Positions 22,058-34,771 of a stretch of 64,000 nucleotides of DNA are shown here, one piece after another. Source of the stretch: an uncultured Burkholderiales bacterium. GTDB taxonomy: Bacteria; Pseudomonadota; Gammaproteobacteria; Burkholderiales; Burkholderiaceae_C. The notes under the pieces were generated by a model that saw only the letters and a program-made list of their open reading frames with translations, was not told where the DNA came from and did not search any database. Where the stretch lies: positions 30,929 through 94,928 of the forward strand of contig CAIKVH010000018.1 of NCBI GenBank assembly GCA_903830725.1. The letters run 5' to 3'. A program made the translations under genes and the position numbers. Positions within the stretch are counted from its first letter, which is position 1, and each line of letters begins with the position of its first letter.

Positions 22058-24046
22058 TCACTGAGCTAAAGCGGGTAAGTCTGGCGATGGAGCCTTAGGA
22101 TCATCCTTGGGGGGCCACGAAATCTTAGCCACTTCCCTGACTTTTCCAATAGGTCGTGTCGCTTGCCCTTTTTGGACGGCTTCGATATCCTCTTGCGACG
22201 GATACTGCCCTAGAAGAACATAGTCGAATATTCGCCTTGCAATAGGTGCCGCATTTTGAGCTCCAAAACCAGCATTTTCAACAACCAAAGCAATCGCAAC
22301 TTTTGGATCTTCGGCAGGAGCGTAAGCCATAAAGAGCGCGTGATCTCGCATGCGTTCATCTATTTTATTGCTGTTGTATTTTTCATTTTCTTTAACCGTA
22401 TACACCTGTGCAGTTCCAGTCTTACCAGCACTAGTATACGTAGCACCAGCGAAACTCGTTGCGGATGTTCCCTCAATGTTTACACCAACCAAAGCTTTTT
22501 TTATAACGTCAATGTTTTCTTGAAGGAGGGGTACTCGCTCTGTGGCCTGCTTAGACAACTCTCGCCTCTCCTTGGTTTCAACATCCACAATTTCTCTGAC
22601 CAAGTGTGGTCTTACCTTAACGCCGTCATTCGCAACCGTTGATAGCGCTTGTAGGATTTGTAAGATCGTAAAGTTGTTATAGCCCTGACCAATCCCCAGC
22701 GAAATCGTTTCACCCGAATACCAACGCTGTTGTTCTGGCTTACGGTATGTCATTCTCTTCCACTCCGTGGAAGGCAAAACGCCCCGTGCTTCACCCAAAA
22801 TATCTACACCTGTAAGTTGTCCAAAGCCCAAAGGCTGCATCTGATCATGAATTTCATTTACGCCCAAATCACGGGCCAACATAAAATAGTAGGTATCACA
22901 GGACTCGACGATTGATTTATACATATCAACAGTTCCGTGGCCACCCTCTTTATCATCGTGAAAGCGGTGATTGCCAAACATAAAAAAACCTGGATCAAAA
23001 ATTTGTTGTGACGGCGTTCTCTTTCCAGTTTGGAGTGCCGCAAGGGCCATAAAGGGCTTATAAGTGGATCCCGGCGGATATGTACCGCGTAGCGCTCGGT
23101 TTAGCAAAGGTTTATCCAAAGAATCATTCAGTGCTTGCCAGTTTTCTACATCGATACCTTCAACAAACAAATTAGGATCAAATGTGGGTTTGCTAACAAA
23201 AGCCAATATTTCACCAGACTTGGGATCCATCGCGACAAGCGCACCCCTGCGGGTGCCATACAAATCTTCAATAAGCTTTTGAAGTTTAATATCCAAGGAG
23301 AGGACCACTGTATTGCCTGGTGTTGCTGGGCTACTGCGCAAGCGCCTAACAGCGCGCCCTCCAGCGGAGGTCTCCATCTCGTGCACGCCCGTAATGCCGT
23401 GCAACTGAGTCTCATAGCTTTGCTCAACACCTAATTTACCGATGTAATCTGTACCTCTGTAATTTGCTTCTTCATTTTCTGCTAGCTTGTCTTTTTCTGA
23501 CTGATTTATACGTCCTATGTAACCTATCACATGACTTGCAAGTCCGTTGAAGGGATAAGAACGAAACAAGCGAGCTCGAATTTCAACGCCTGGAAAACGA
23601 AAACGTTGAGCAGCAAAACGCGCTACCTCTTGATCCGTTAGTCGCGTTCGAATTGGGACTGAGTCAAAACTTTTTGATTCCTCTCGCATTTTCTTAAATC
23701 TACGTCTGTCTCGTCCTTGTATGTCAACTATCTCAGAAAGTCTATCGATCAACTCATCTATGGGGAGTTGGGCTTTGGAGGGGGTAATCTCAAGTGTATA
23801 GGCCGAATAATTTGTCGCAAGTACAACTCCGTTTCGGTCCATGATTACACCTCTGTTTGGCACAATCGGAACAATGGCTGTCCGGTTACTCTCGGCTTGC
23901 TCATTTAAATCTTGATATCTCCAAATTTGGAGATAGGTGAGCCTAAAGATCAAAAAAAGAAACGCCAGCAACACGATCAATGTGACAGTATAAATTCGCC
24001 CTCTAAAGCGGCGTACATCCATCTCAACGTTGCGAATCAAGCTCAT
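22058..24046 (-). CDS. mrdA: Penicillin-binding protein 2
   Basis: 662 aa; YPPGSTYKPF (SxxK), SAGKTGTAQV (KTG); downstream of mreBCD. Confidence 0.96.
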   Translation of the reverse strand: MSLIRNVEMDVRRFRGRIYTVTLIVLLAFLFLIFRLTYLQIWRYQDLNEQAESNRTAIVPIVPNRGVIMDRNGVVLATNYSAYTLEITPSKAQLPIDELIDRLSEIVDIQGRDRRRFKKMREESKSFDSVPIRTRLTDQEVARFAAQRFRFPGVEIRARLFRSYPFNGLASHVIGYIGRINQSEKDKLAENEEANYRGTDYIGKLGVEQSYETQLHGITGVHEMETSAGGRAVRRLRSSPATPGNTVVLSLDIKLQKLIEDLYGTRRGALVAMDPKSGEILAFVSKPTFDPNLFVEGIDVENWQALNDSLDKPLLNRALRGTYPPGSTYKPFMALAALQTGKRTPSQQIFDPGFFMFGNHRFHDDKEGGHGTVDMYKSIVESCDTYYFMLARDLGVNEIHDQMQPLGFGQLTGVDILGEARGVLPSTEWKRMTYRKPEQQRWYSGETISLGIGQGYNNFTILQILQALSTVANDGVKVRPHLVREIVDVETKERRELSKQATERVPLLQENIDVIKKALVGVNIEGTSATSFAGATYTSAGKTGTAQVYTVKENEKYNSNKIDERMRDHALFMAYAPAEDPKVAIALVVENAGFGAQNAAPIARRIFDYVLLGQYPSQEDIEAVQKGQATRPIGKVREVAKISWPPKDDPKAPSPDLPALAQ

Positions 24047-24113
24047 CTTTATGCTTTATGATTTATTCAGTAAATGAGTCTATATTAACCAGATAAATAA
24101 CAATTAAAGCCTT

Positions 24114-24644
24114 TTATAAGGGCCGAGTGTTGTCAGGGTTAGGAGAGCGCTTTTGAGGAGCGAGCAAAATCTCGGTCACCAATGGCCACATAAGCGCCTG
24201 AATGATGGGGGACAAAAATATACCCCAACCTGGAAACGGACTCCCAGAGGTCATACGCAAGGTCAACTCAATCAAATGGCCGACGACAAATAACGGGAAG
24301 ACTTGTAATGACTGAGAAGACAATTTAAACCACAAAATCCGCCTATGAATAAGGACTGCCATGAAACCTTGCGCTGTAAAGGCAAGCGCATGCTGTCCAA
24401 GCATGGATGACTGATGCACATCCGTCAGCAATCCAAATAGGAAGGCTGTACCTATACCAACCTTCAACGGTTGGTGGATACCCCAAAATACAAGTACTAC
24501 CGCCATGATCTCAGGCGCCCAGTTGGCATTGCCGAATAGGGCAATGTTTTGCACCATATCCAAAAGCAAGGCCACAAGCAATGAGAAAAAAACAAAAAGA
24601 GGATTAGCAGGCAACAGTAATTGTTGGCCTCTAGGCATAATCAT
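24114..24644 (-). CDS. mreD: Rod shape-determining protein MreD
   Basis: 176 aa hydrophobic, position after mreC; TDVHQSSMLGQHALAFT. Confidence 0.92.
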   Translation of the reverse strand: MIMPRGQQLLLPANPLFVFFSLLVALLLDMVQNIALFGNANWAPEIMAVVLVFWGIHQPLKVGIGTAFLFGLLTDVHQSSMLGQHALAFTAQGFMAVLIHRRILWFKLSSQSLQVFPLFVVGHLIELTLRMTSGSPFPGWGIFLSPIIQALMWPLVTEILLAPQKRSPNPDNTRPL

Positions 24645-25555
24645 TTTTTGGCTCCTGATAGCGCCGTCATTGGCTTTTCTGGAATAGGCTTGGCTGGCAG
24701 TTGAGCAAGTATTGGATCAAGCACCATCACGAGCCTTGCTCCTTGCACCTTGCCCTTGGGCTCACAAAGAATGCGCGCAAACACAGAGTCGGCCTTTCTC
24801 TCCACTCGAACGACTTTAGCAACTGGAATCCCGGGCGGATAAACTCCGTCTACACCACTCGTCGTCAAATCATCCCCAACCTCAATATCTGCATTCGTTG
24901 CCATATACCGAAGTTCCAGCAAAGGCGCACCACCAGCCTCTCCGAATGCAACTCCCCTTGCCCCCGTTCGAGTATTCAACACGGGTATAGAGTTTTCTCG
25001 GTCTATAACGAGGGTAACCTCGCTTACCAACGGATGGACAGCAGTAATTTGCCCCAAAATACCGCTCTCGTCCATGACGGGTGAGCTTAAACCTACACCT
25101 TGAATAGCGCCTTTATCAATGATTAATTTGCGCGTGTAAGGATCCGCTGCATCATATAAAACTTCAGCACTTAGGCCATGTGTTTGGATTCTTTCTCGAA
25201 GCCCCAAAATATTTCTGAGCTCCTTGTTTTCAAGCGTCAATTGATCTACCTGTAAAGCACGCAAAGACTGTTGAAGTAGTTTCTGATGTGTTTGTTTCTC
25301 ATTGCTCTGAGCAAGCTCACGGTCCTGCGTCATCTCCTGCGCCTCGCTCCACCACACAGTGGGGCGCATCGCTAGCCACTGAATGGGATAGATAACAAAA
25401 GATAGTCCCGTACGCAGGGGCTGAGATAAATTAAACCGCGAATCCCCCATCATTAAAAAGAGAGACAACGCCGCATAAAAAATGAGCTTCGTCAGCGCGG
25501 AATACCCCTGCTTAAAAAAGGGGGGAGGGGAGGACTCTAGCGTACCGAATGACAC
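24641..25555 (-). CDS. mreC: Rod shape-determining protein MreC
   Basis: 304 aa; coiled coil; ARGVAFGEAGGAPLLELRYMATNADIEVGDDLTTSGVDGVYPPGIPVAKV. Confidence 0.95.
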   Translation of the reverse strand: MSFGTLESSPPPFFKQGYSALTKLIFYAALSLFLMMGDSRFNLSQPLRTGLSFVIYPIQWLAMRPTVWWSEAQEMTQDRELAQSNEKQTHQKLLQQSLRALQVDQLTLENKELRNILGLRERIQTHGLSAEVLYDAADPYTRKLIIDKGAIQGVGLSSPVMDESGILGQITAVHPLVSEVTLVIDRENSIPVLNTRTGARGVAFGEAGGAPLLELRYMATNADIEVGDDLTTSGVDGVYPPGIPVAKVVRVERKADSVFARILCEPKGKVQGARLVMVLDPILAQLPAKPIPEKPMTALSGAKK

Positions 25556-25619
25556 GAAAGGGGCTCGCTTTATACGCAGCTAAGCTGCGTTAGAAATGAA
25601 TTGAAATAATGAGCTTCTA

Positions 25620-26702
<1,083 letters not shown>

Positions 26703-26884
26703 TCATGAAAATGACCCTAAAACACCCTAAAAGTGCTTGTTCAGGCATCGTAATATTGTATTAAGCTTGTTCACTCAGTAAAACGTTAAAGGCGAGATAA
26801 TACCCGATGCACACCCATTAATGTGATTTTTTTACACATCCACTGTAGATTAGACTCTTTTGACTAGACTTTGAACACAAAATC

Positions 26885-27184
26885 ATGGCATTACAACCCG
26901 AAGATATACGCCGAATAGCACATTTAGCCCGCCTTGAGTTAAAAGAGGAGGAGGGCACACGGATGCTCACGCAAATCAACAGTTTTTTCGAAATTGTTGA
27001 ACAAATTGCTGCCGTCGACACGACCGACATTGCTCCCCTTGCTCACCCAGCTGAACTGCTAAAAGAGATGGCGTTGCGGCTTAGAGAAGACACAGTCTCA
27101 GAAACGGATGAGCGGCAGGCGCATCAATTTAGCGCCCCTGCAGTTGAAAAGGGACTGTTTTTAGTTCCAAGGGTGGTTGAATGA
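26885..27184 (+). CDS. gatC: Asp/Glu-tRNA amidotransferase subunit C
   Basis: [19 protein letters not shown]; upstream of gatA. Confidence 0.96.
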   Translation: MALQPEDIRRIAHLARLELKEEEGTRMLTQINSFFEIVEQIAAVDTTDIAPLAHPAELLKEMALRLREDTVSETDERQAHQFSAPAVEKGLFLVPRVVE

Positions 27185-28671
27185 GCGAAATCCACAACTT
27201 AAGTGTGGCCGAGCTTAGCTCTGCCCTGCGTAACAAATCCTTAGGGGCAGTTGAAGTAGCAACACACTTCCTAAACCGGATTGAAAAAGATGAATTAGGC
27301 TCTTTTTTAAGCCACAACCCTGAGTTAACACTCAAAGCGGCGCAATCTAGCCAAGAACGCATCAACCGTGACAATGCAGGACCTCTCGAAGGCGTTCCAA
27401 TCGCTCACAAAGATGTTTTTGTCACTAAAGACTTCCCAAGCACTGCGGGCTCCAAAATGCTTGAGGGCTACAGATCATCGTTTGATGCAACAGTTGTTCA
27501 AAAACTCGCCCAAGCCGGTTGTGTCTCCCTTGGGAAACTCAACTGCGATGAATTTGCAATGGGCTCATCCAACGAAAACTCCGCCTACTGCGCAGTCCAT
27601 AACCCGTGGGACATTACAAAAATTCCTGGCGGCTCGTCTGGCGGTAGCGCCGCCGCTGTTAGCGCGCGGCTAACACCCGCCGCAACTGGAACTGACACAG
27701 GGGGCTCCATCCGCCAACCTGCAAGCTTTTGTGGCATAACGGGTATTAAACCCACATACGGCAGAGCTTCTCGCTACGGGATGATTGCTTACGCGTCTAG
27801 CCTTGACCAGGCAGGCCCAATGGCTAAAGATGCGATGGACTGCGCACTTTTACTTAGCGCCATGTGTGGCCCTGATTTAGACCGAGATTCCACCTCGCTT
27901 GACATTCCTGCTGAGGACTTTACGAAACAACTAAACCAATCGATCAAAGGCCTTCGTATTGGACTTCCCAATGAGTTTTTTGGGGAAGGGCTAGATTCCC
28001 AAGTCAAATTAGCTCTTGAACAGGCAAAGTCTGTTTTAAAAGATTTGGGCGCCGAGTTTATTCCCATCTCCCTTCCCAAGACGGAGCTCTCGATACCCGT
28101 TTACTACATCATTGCCCCAGCAGAGGCCAGCTCTAATTTAAGTCGCTTTGACGGAGTTAGGTACGGACACAGAGCAAAAGAATACAGCGATTTAATGGAG
28201 ATGTACAAGAAATCTAGGGCACAGGGATTTGGATCCGAAGTCAAGAAACGCATCATGACTGGGGCCTACGTTTTGTCTCATGGATACTACGATGCGTATT
28301 ATCTTCAAGCACAAAAGATTCGTCGTATGATTGCTGAGGATTTCAAAGTCGCGTTCAATCAGTGTGACCTGATTATGGGGCCCGTTGCGCCTTCAACCGC
28401 TTGGGGCCTCGGAGAAAAGACCGCGGATCCTTTGAGCAGTTATTTGGCCGACATATTCACGCTTCCCGCCTCATTAGCCGGGTTGCCCGCTATGAGCGTA
28501 CCTTGCGGGATGAGCACCCTTGGCAACTCCTCGCTATTACCCCTGCCGATTGGTATGCAACTCATTGGCAATTATGTTGAAGAGTCCAAACTCTTAAATG
28601 TTGCACACCAATACCAACTTCAAACACATTGGCACACCATGAGCCCTATAGAGCCTGGAGGTTTGAAATGA
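27181..28671 (+). CDS. gatA: Asp/Glu-tRNA amidotransferase subunit A
   Basis: [32 protein letters not shown]. Confidence 0.98.
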   Translation: MSEIHNLSVAELSSALRNKSLGAVEVATHFLNRIEKDELGSFLSHNPELTLKAAQSSQERINRDNAGPLEGVPIAHKDVFVTKDFPSTAGSKMLEGYRSSFDATVVQKLAQAGCVSLGKLNCDEFAMGSSNENSAYCAVHNPWDITKIPGGSSGGSAAAVSARLTPAATGTDTGGSIRQPASFCGITGIKPTYGRASRYGMIAYASSLDQAGPMAKDAMDCALLLSAMCGPDLDRDSTSLDIPAEDFTKQLNQSIKGLRIGLPNEFFGEGLDSQVKLALEQAKSVLKDLGAEFIPISLPKTELSIPVYYIIAPAEASSNLSRFDGVRYGHRAKEYSDLMEMYKKSRAQGFGSEVKKRIMTGAYVLSHGYYDAYYLQAQKIRRMIAEDFKVAFNQCDLIMGPVAPSTAWGLGEKTADPLSSYLADIFTLPASLAGLPAMSVPCGMSTLGNSSLLPLPIGMQLIGNYVEESKLLNVAHQYQLQTHWHTMSPIEPGGLK

Positions 28672-30146
28672 CCAATTCAGCAACTAAAACACAATCCACG
28701 ACCAAGTCGCCCTTGATTCAAGGCTACGAGGTAGTCATTGGTTTTGAAACCCATGCACAACTTCTTACAAACAGTAAGATTTTTTCACGTGCTTCTACGC
28801 ATTTTGGCGCAGAGCCTAACACACAGGCTTGCGCCGTTGACTTAGCCCTTCCGGGCGCGCTTCCCGTCATGAACCGGCGTGCTGTTGAATGTGCCATTCG
28901 ATTAGGCCTTGCTTTAGGTTCACACGTAGCAAATAGAAGCATTTTCGCTAGAAAGAATTACTTCTATCCCGATCTTCCCAAAGGCTATCAAATTAGTCAA
29001 TTTGAAATTCCTGTCGTCCAAGGTGGCGAGGTTTCATTCTTTATGGGCACCACCCCAAAGACTGTCCGTCTCGTGCGCGCTCACCTTGAAGAGGATGCGG
29101 GCAAGTCCCTACACGAGGACTTTATCGGTATGAGTGGCATTGATTTAAACAGGGCCGGCACACCCCTACTGGAGATAGTGACTGAGCCCGATATGCGCTC
29201 AAGCCTAGAGGCTGTAGCCTACGCAAAAGAGCTTCACAAAATCGTAACTTGGATCCAAGTATGCGACGGCAATATGCAAGAAGGCTCCTTCAGATGTGAT
29301 GCAAACGTCTCAGTTCGTAAACCCGGCGAAGCACTGGGCACACGCAGAGAGATTAAAAATCTCAACAGTTTTAAATTCATGCAACAAGCCATAGACTACG
29401 AAGTGCGGTGGCAAATCGAACAGCTAGAAGAGGGTAGGGCCATTGAACAAGCAACGGTCCTCTTCGATCCAGAATCTGGCGAAACCCGTAGCATGCGTAC
29501 CAAGGAAGATGCTGCAGATTACCGCTATTTCCCCGATCCAGATCTGCCCCCCTTAATTATTGCGCCTGAGTGGATTGAAGAGGTACGTCGTTCAATGCCT
29601 GAGTTACCTCGCGCAATGGCGGATAGATTTGTGAGTAACTATGGGCTACCTGCATATGACGCCACAACGCTTACTCAAAGCCAACAGATGGCGAGCTTCT
29701 TTGAAGCAACGGTGAGGGGCTGTGGACAGGCCAAGCTTGTTAGTAACTGGCTCATGGGGGAGTTGTCTCGCAAATTAAATGAAGAGAACATTGAAATTGA
29801 GCACTGCCCTGTTGCTCCAAATCAGTTAGCCGAGCTGATTACTCATATTGCTGCTGGTGAGATTTCCAACAACTCTGGCAAAGTCCTTTTAGATGCGATT
29901 TGGTCTGACCCAAAAGATGAAATATCTGCACTCATCGAGACCAAGGGACTTAAACAAGTAAACGATTCTGAAGCGCTTGAGAAGCTAATTGATGAGGTCC
30001 TTGCTGCAAACGCTGAGAACGTTGCCCAGTTCAAGGCCGGCAAGGAAAAGGCTTTTAATGCTCTTATTGGGCAAGCCATGAAAGCTAGCAAAGGTCAGGC
30101 TAATCCTCAACAATTAACGGAATTGCTAAAAAAGAAACTCTCTTAA
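28668..30146 (+). CDS. gatB: Asp/Glu-tRNA amidotransferase subunit B
   Basis: [28 protein letters not shown] overlap with gatA. Confidence 0.98.
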   Translation: MTNSATKTQSTTKSPLIQGYEVVIGFETHAQLLTNSKIFSRASTHFGAEPNTQACAVDLALPGALPVMNRRAVECAIRLGLALGSHVANRSIFARKNYFYPDLPKGYQISQFEIPVVQGGEVSFFMGTTPKTVRLVRAHLEEDAGKSLHEDFIGMSGIDLNRAGTPLLEIVTEPDMRSSLEAVAYAKELHKIVTWIQVCDGNMQEGSFRCDANVSVRKPGEALGTRREIKNLNSFKFMQQAIDYEVRWQIEQLEEGRAIEQATVLFDPESGETRSMRTKEDAADYRYFPDPDLPPLIIAPEWIEEVRRSMPELPRAMADRFVSNYGLPAYDATTLTQSQQMASFFEATVRGCGQAKLVSNWLMGELSRKLNEENIEIEHCPVAPNQLAELITHIAAGEISNNSGKVLLDAIWSDPKDEISALIETKGLKQVNDSEALEKLIDEVLAANAENVAQFKAGKEKAFNALIGQAMKASKGQANPQQLTELLKKKLS

Positions 30147-30163
30147 TTTTGCCTGGAGAAGTA

Positions 30164-30859
30164 TTAATTTATACCGTATTTATCACGGTAATTTTTTACA
30201 TTTTCTAAATGCGGAATTAATCCTGGATCTTGCGTAGTTGCCAAATACGCTAGTAAATCTTCTAGTAAAGATACTGTGCAAACTTTTAATCCAACTTCTT
30301 GCTTGATGTAATCAATTGCGCTTAGTGGTGCATCAACAACCAGTCCGTCTTGAAAGTAAGTAGCCCTCTCTTGTCTATCAAGTGCTATGGCGAGTGCATA
30401 AGGCGTTGCCCCATGAGTCGTAATAAGCGCAACACTTTCTCGAACCGCCGTTCCAGCACTAATCACATCATCTACGATCAGAACGCGACCCTGAAGTCTA
30501 GCCCCCACAATGGTTCCACCTTCGCCGTGGTCTTTTGCCTCCTTGCGGTTGTAAGCAAATGGGACATTTCGACCTAGACGGGCTAATTCCACGCTCACAG
30601 CCGCGCCAAGAGGTATTCCTTTATAAGCTGGCCCAAATAGCATATCAAACTCTAAACCACTGGCTAGAATACGCTGTGCATAGAATTGAGCTAATTTGCC
30701 TAATTTTTCGCCGTCGTTAAAAAGACCTGCATTAAAGAAGTACGGAGATAGCCGACCTGCCTTGGTTTTAAATTCGCCGAACTTTAGAACACCACAATCT
30801 AACGCAAATTGCACGAAGTTTTGCGCTAGTGAGTCCTTCGTTAACTCGTTGACTTTCAT
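30164..30859 (-). CDS. pyrE: Orotate phosphoribosyltransferase
   Basis: RVLIVDDVISAGTAVRES PRPP motif; SPYFFNAGLFNDG. Confidence 0.97.
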   Translation of the reverse strand: MKVNELTKDSLAQNFVQFALDCGVLKFGEFKTKAGRLSPYFFNAGLFNDGEKLGKLAQFYAQRILASGLEFDMLFGPAYKGIPLGAAVSVELARLGRNVPFAYNRKEAKDHGEGGTIVGARLQGRVLIVDDVISAGTAVRESVALITTHGATPYALAIALDRQERATYFQDGLVVDAPLSAIDYIKQEVGLKVCTVSLLEDLLAYLATTQDPGLIPHLENVKNYRDKYGIN

Positions 30860-30873
30860 TAAAGGATCCTTTT

Positions 30874-31665
30874 TTGTTCAAACTTATTACTCTCAATCTC
30901 AACGGTGTCCGCTCTGCATCCCGAAAGGGTGTCGATGCTTGGCTGACTAAATCCAAGGCTCATTGTATTTGCGTTCAAGAGCTTAAGGCTCAGCAAGAGG
31001 ATTTAGATGACTCCCTCATCTCCCTGGGCGGGCTAGAGGGCTATTTCCATTTTGCAGAGAAAAAAGGGTATTCTGGAGTAGGTATCTACACCCAACACGA
31101 GCCAAGTGAAGTAGTGGTTGGTTTTGGGAGCAATGAGTTTGATGCGGAAGGGCGCTACATCGAACTAAGATTTGATACCCCAAAGAGAAAACTGTCGATT
31201 ATTAGCTCTTATTTTCCTAGTGGCTCGTCTGGCGAGGAACGACAAGAGGCTAAATTTAGATTTTTAGATGCAATGAAACCACATTTAAATGCGCTAAGTA
31301 AATCTCGTGAATTTATTTTATGTGGCGACATCAATATTGCGCACAAAGAAATAGATTTGAAAAATTGGCGTAGTAATCAAAAGAACAGTGGTTTTTTGCC
31401 AGAAGAGCGGTCCTGGATGGACCGACTCATCAATGAGATCGGCCTATCTGATGTTTACAGGCTTTTACACCCAGATACAACCGCCGATTGCTACACATGG
31501 TGGAGCAACAGAGGCCAAGCCTGGGCGAACAATGTGGGTTGGCGGCTGGACTACCACCTGGCGACTCAATCAATTGCAAATACCGCAAAATCTTGCTCAA
31601 TATACAAAGATGAAAGATTCTCAGATCATTCACCACTAACGGTTGAATACGATTTTGGAATTTAA
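30874..31665 (+). CDS. xthA: Exodeoxyribonuclease III
   Basis: LNLNGVRSASRKGVDAWL, ICVQELKAQ, CGDINIAHKEIDL, DHSPLTVEY. Confidence 0.95.
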   Translation: MFKLITLNLNGVRSASRKGVDAWLTKSKAHCICVQELKAQQEDLDDSLISLGGLEGYFHFAEKKGYSGVGIYTQHEPSEVVVGFGSNEFDAEGRYIELRFDTPKRKLSIISSYFPSGSSGEERQEAKFRFLDAMKPHLNALSKSREFILCGDINIAHKEIDLKNWRSNQKNSGFLPEERSWMDRLINEIGLSDVYRLLHPDTTADCYTWWSNRGQAWANNVGWRLDYHLATQSIANTAKSCSIYKDERFSDHSPLTVEYDFGI

Positions 31666-31696
31666 ACACACATACAAAGTATTTATTCCACCTTAG

Positions 31697-32482
31697 TTAA
31701 TGTGCAGTCCATCCTCCGTCTATTGGCATTATTGTGCCTGTGATTGAGACAGCATTATCTGAGGCGAAGTAAGCAGCCATTGCGGCCACCTCTTCCATCG
31801 TAACGAATTTCCTTGTAGGTTGCGCGGCTAACAAGACTGTATTGATAACTTGCTCCTCCGTCATATTGCGAGCTTTCATAGTATCTGGGATTTGTTTTTG
31901 CACCAATGGGGTCCATACATATCCGGGACAGATTGCGTTACACGTAATACCTTTCTCTGCAACCTCTAAAGCGACCGTTTTTGTAAGTCCAGCAATTCCG
32001 TGCTTAGCAGCAACATAAGCAGATTTGAAAGGGGATGCAATCAGTGCGTGAGCAGATGCAATATTAATGATTCTTCCCCATCCTTTTTCTTTCATCTTTG
32101 GCAGCACAGCCTTAATTGTGTGAAAGGAAGAGACCAAATTGATCGCAATAATCGCATCAAATTTATCCTCAGGGAATTCATCGATCGGTGCCACATGTTG
32201 AATGCCTGCGTTATTGACTAAAATATCCACCACGCCAAACTCGGATATAGCGTCCCTAACCATTTGTCTTATTTGCTCGGGCTCCAACATATTGGAGTTT
32301 GAATAATTACATTTCACCCCAAAATCCTTAGCAATTTCTGACCTGATCTCCTCTATTTCCTTTGGATCACCAAACCCATTGAGGACGATGTTCGCGCCCT
32401 TAGATGCCAAATTTTTGGCTATAGCTAACCCAATACCACTTGTTGATCCAGTAATTAGGGCCGTTTTATTCTTAAATTCCAT
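31697..32482 (-). CDS. 3-hydroxybutyrate dehydrogenase (SDR)
   Basis: NNAGIQHVAPIDEFPEDKFDAIIAINL, ASAHALIASPFKSAYVAAKHG, GTIMPIDGGWTAH. Confidence 0.92.
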   Translation of the reverse strand: MEFKNKTALITGSTSGIGLAIAKNLASKGANIVLNGFGDPKEIEEIRSEIAKDFGVKCNYSNSNMLEPEQIRQMVRDAISEFGVVDILVNNAGIQHVAPIDEFPEDKFDAIIAINLVSSFHTIKAVLPKMKEKGWGRIINIASAHALIASPFKSAYVAAKHGIAGLTKTVALEVAEKGITCNAICPGYVWTPLVQKQIPDTMKARNMTEEQVINTVLLAAQPTRKFVTMEEVAAMAAYFASDNAVSITGTIMPIDGGWTAH

Positions 32483-32789
32483 TTCACTATTCCTCGGTTT
32501 GAATGATTTAACGATTTGATATTGCTTATTCAGTAATTTATCACGAACCTGGAAAATTGTTTCGTCTTTACTGTGTTTATTCCGACTTATCCCTTGAGTA
32601 CTTTTGCACTACCCCGAATTCAACTCACACACTAAAGCCCTGTGCAGGTCAAATCAAACGGGCGCAAGCAAATACGGTTCGCTCTTTTCTAAGCTCAATG
32701 ATTTAAAATCCCTTCATGCTTGTTATGCATAGGCTGGCCTTTATGTAAATAATCGCAATCATTACGCTACTCCCTTACCGCATTTAAAG

Positions 32790-33761
32790 ATGAACATATC
32801 ACAGGACCTGCCTGTAAAGGACATTACAGACAATCCCCCTTTATATCTTACAGTTGCCTTTTACAAGTTTGTGGATCTTCCGGATTTTGAATCTCGGCGA
32901 GAGCCTATTCTTGCTTTTTGTGAAACTCAAAATATTAAAGGGATCATCTTGTTGGCCCGCGAGGGCATCAACAGCACCATCTCAGGCGAAGAAAGTAATA
33001 TTCGCGCGGTACTTTCGTATCTCAAAGCAGATCCGGTCTTCCATGACCTCCAACACAAGGAGTCTTGGACACACATCAAACCCTTTAGACGAATGAAAGT
33101 TCGCCTTAAGAAGGAAATCGTAACCTTTGGTGTCCCCGAACTCAACCCTAACGTAACAACGGGTACCTATGTAAAGCCCGAGGATTGGAACGCACTCATT
33201 CAAGATCCAAACGTTGTATTAATCGATACTAGAAACGACTACGAAGTTGAATTAGGGACCTTTGAAGGGGCTATAGATCCTAAGATAAGAAAGTTCACCG
33301 AACTCGCTGCGTGGGTTAAGGAGGCTCCTGCGCTTTGCTCAGAAACCACCGCCAAACCCAAAGTTGCTATGTTTTGTACAGGCGGGATACGCTGCGAGAA
33401 ATCGACTGCTTACATGAAAAGCATTGGCTACGATGAGGTCTATCATTTAGAGGGCGGCATTCTTAAATATTTAGAAACTATTCCCGAGAAAGAAAGTCTT
33501 TGGAAAGGAGAGTGTTTCGTATTTGATGAGCGAGTAACGGTAGACCATTCTTTGCAACCAGGCCAATACCACTTATGCAGAGTGTGTCGACAACCGATAA
33601 CAGTTGGTGACGAGCACTCTAAGAAGTTTGAACTCGGCGTGAGTTGCGACCATTGCTTTGACAAGACAACGGATGAGCAAAAAATTAAAGCCCGTGAGCG
33701 CCAACGCCAATGCGAACTTGCCAGGCTTAGAAGCTCATCACATATTGGCGATAAAGCTTAA
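32790..33761 (+). CDS. trhO: tRNA uridine(34) hydroxylase / rhodanese family (TrhO/YceA)
   Basis: VLLAREGINSTISG-type N-domain; MFCTGGIRCEKSTAYMKSIGYDEVYHLEGGILKYLE; C-terminal Cys motifs. Confidence 0.93.
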   Translation: MNISQDLPVKDITDNPPLYLTVAFYKFVDLPDFESRREPILAFCETQNIKGIILLAREGINSTISGEESNIRAVLSYLKADPVFHDLQHKESWTHIKPFRRMKVRLKKEIVTFGVPELNPNVTTGTYVKPEDWNALIQDPNVVLIDTRNDYEVELGTFEGAIDPKIRKFTELAAWVKEAPALCSETTAKPKVAMFCTGGIRCEKSTAYMKSIGYDEVYHLEGGILKYLETIPEKESLWKGECFVFDERVTVDHSLQPGQYHLCRVCRQPITVGDEHSKKFELGVSCDHCFDKTTDEQKIKARERQRQCELARLRSSSHIGDKA

Positions 33762-34579
33762 TATTCTCGATTTTTTAGCGCGCGTTGATACAACGGCATT
33801 ACGCTATTTAAATTCTTTTCTAAATCTCTAATTCGTGTCTGATTTGCTGGGTGTGTGCTCATCCACGGGTTGGGGGCGTTTGAGTTTAAAGACGACATTT
33901 TTTGCCATAAACTGATTGCCGCACGGGGATCGTATCCTGCGCGAGCCGCTATTTCCATCCCAATTAAGTCCGCCTGCGTCTCATCTTCTCTACTAAACTT
34001 CAAAAGTAGGAGTTGAGAGCCCCCCCTTGCCACCATATCAGTCACCCGCGGATCTACACCCAAAACTCCAGCCACCACCAAGCCTCCTAATCTTGCGGCA
34101 CCATTCGTCACGAATCCCTTGCCCATTTGCTCGCGGGCATGTTCACGAACCGCGTGAGTCATTTCATGCCCCAGCACCATCGCCAATTCATCATCAGTCA
34201 CCTTTAGTTGCTGGATTAGCCCAGAATATACCGCTACTTTCCCACCAGGCATGCAAAACGCATTAACTGTATTGGACCCAATGACGTTCACCTCCCAGCG
34301 CCATTCCCTGGCTCTTGAATTCCAACTAGCTGCGAAGGGAATAAGTCGCTTGCTAATCGTATTAACTCTAATAAATAATGGGTTTTCAACGCCGGCCAAG
34401 GCTCGGTGCGATTTAGCATCCATTAAGAGTTGATAGTATTGGCCCCTGGCCTGATTCTCTACTTCCTCAGCGGGCACTAACTTCGTGAACGCAGACTCAG
34501 GACCGGAATCAATACCTTCCCGCGCATTAACTGTTGGTATACAAAATAAAATACATATGCAAAACCATAAAATGCGCAT
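33758..34579 (-). CDS. M48 family metallopeptidase
   Basis: LAMVLGHEMTHAVREHAREQ HExxH motif, signal peptide. Confidence 0.92.
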   Translation of the reverse strand: MRILWFCICILFCIPTVNAREGIDSGPESAFTKLVPAEEVENQARGQYYQLLMDAKSHRALAGVENPLFIRVNTISKRLIPFAASWNSRAREWRWEVNVIGSNTVNAFCMPGGKVAVYSGLIQQLKVTDDELAMVLGHEMTHAVREHAREQMGKGFVTNGAARLGGLVVAGVLGVDPRVTDMVARGGSQLLLLKFSREDETQADLIGMEIAARAGYDPRAAISLWQKMSSLNSNAPNPWMSTHPANQTRIRDLEKNLNSVMPLYQRALKNREY

Positions 34580-34771
34580 CCTCTCAGCTCCTATTGCGTA
34601 TGTTGACTCCTAACTTGGCAGTGACTCGCCCCGTTACCTAGTCTGACTTCGTTAATAGCTTTGGGTTTATGTTGGAACTTTTATCTATCAAACTATTTGT
34701 TAATCCTACCCGCTATTTGAAGCCTCTAAGATCGTTCACAATAGCGATATACGAATATTTATTTTTTTATT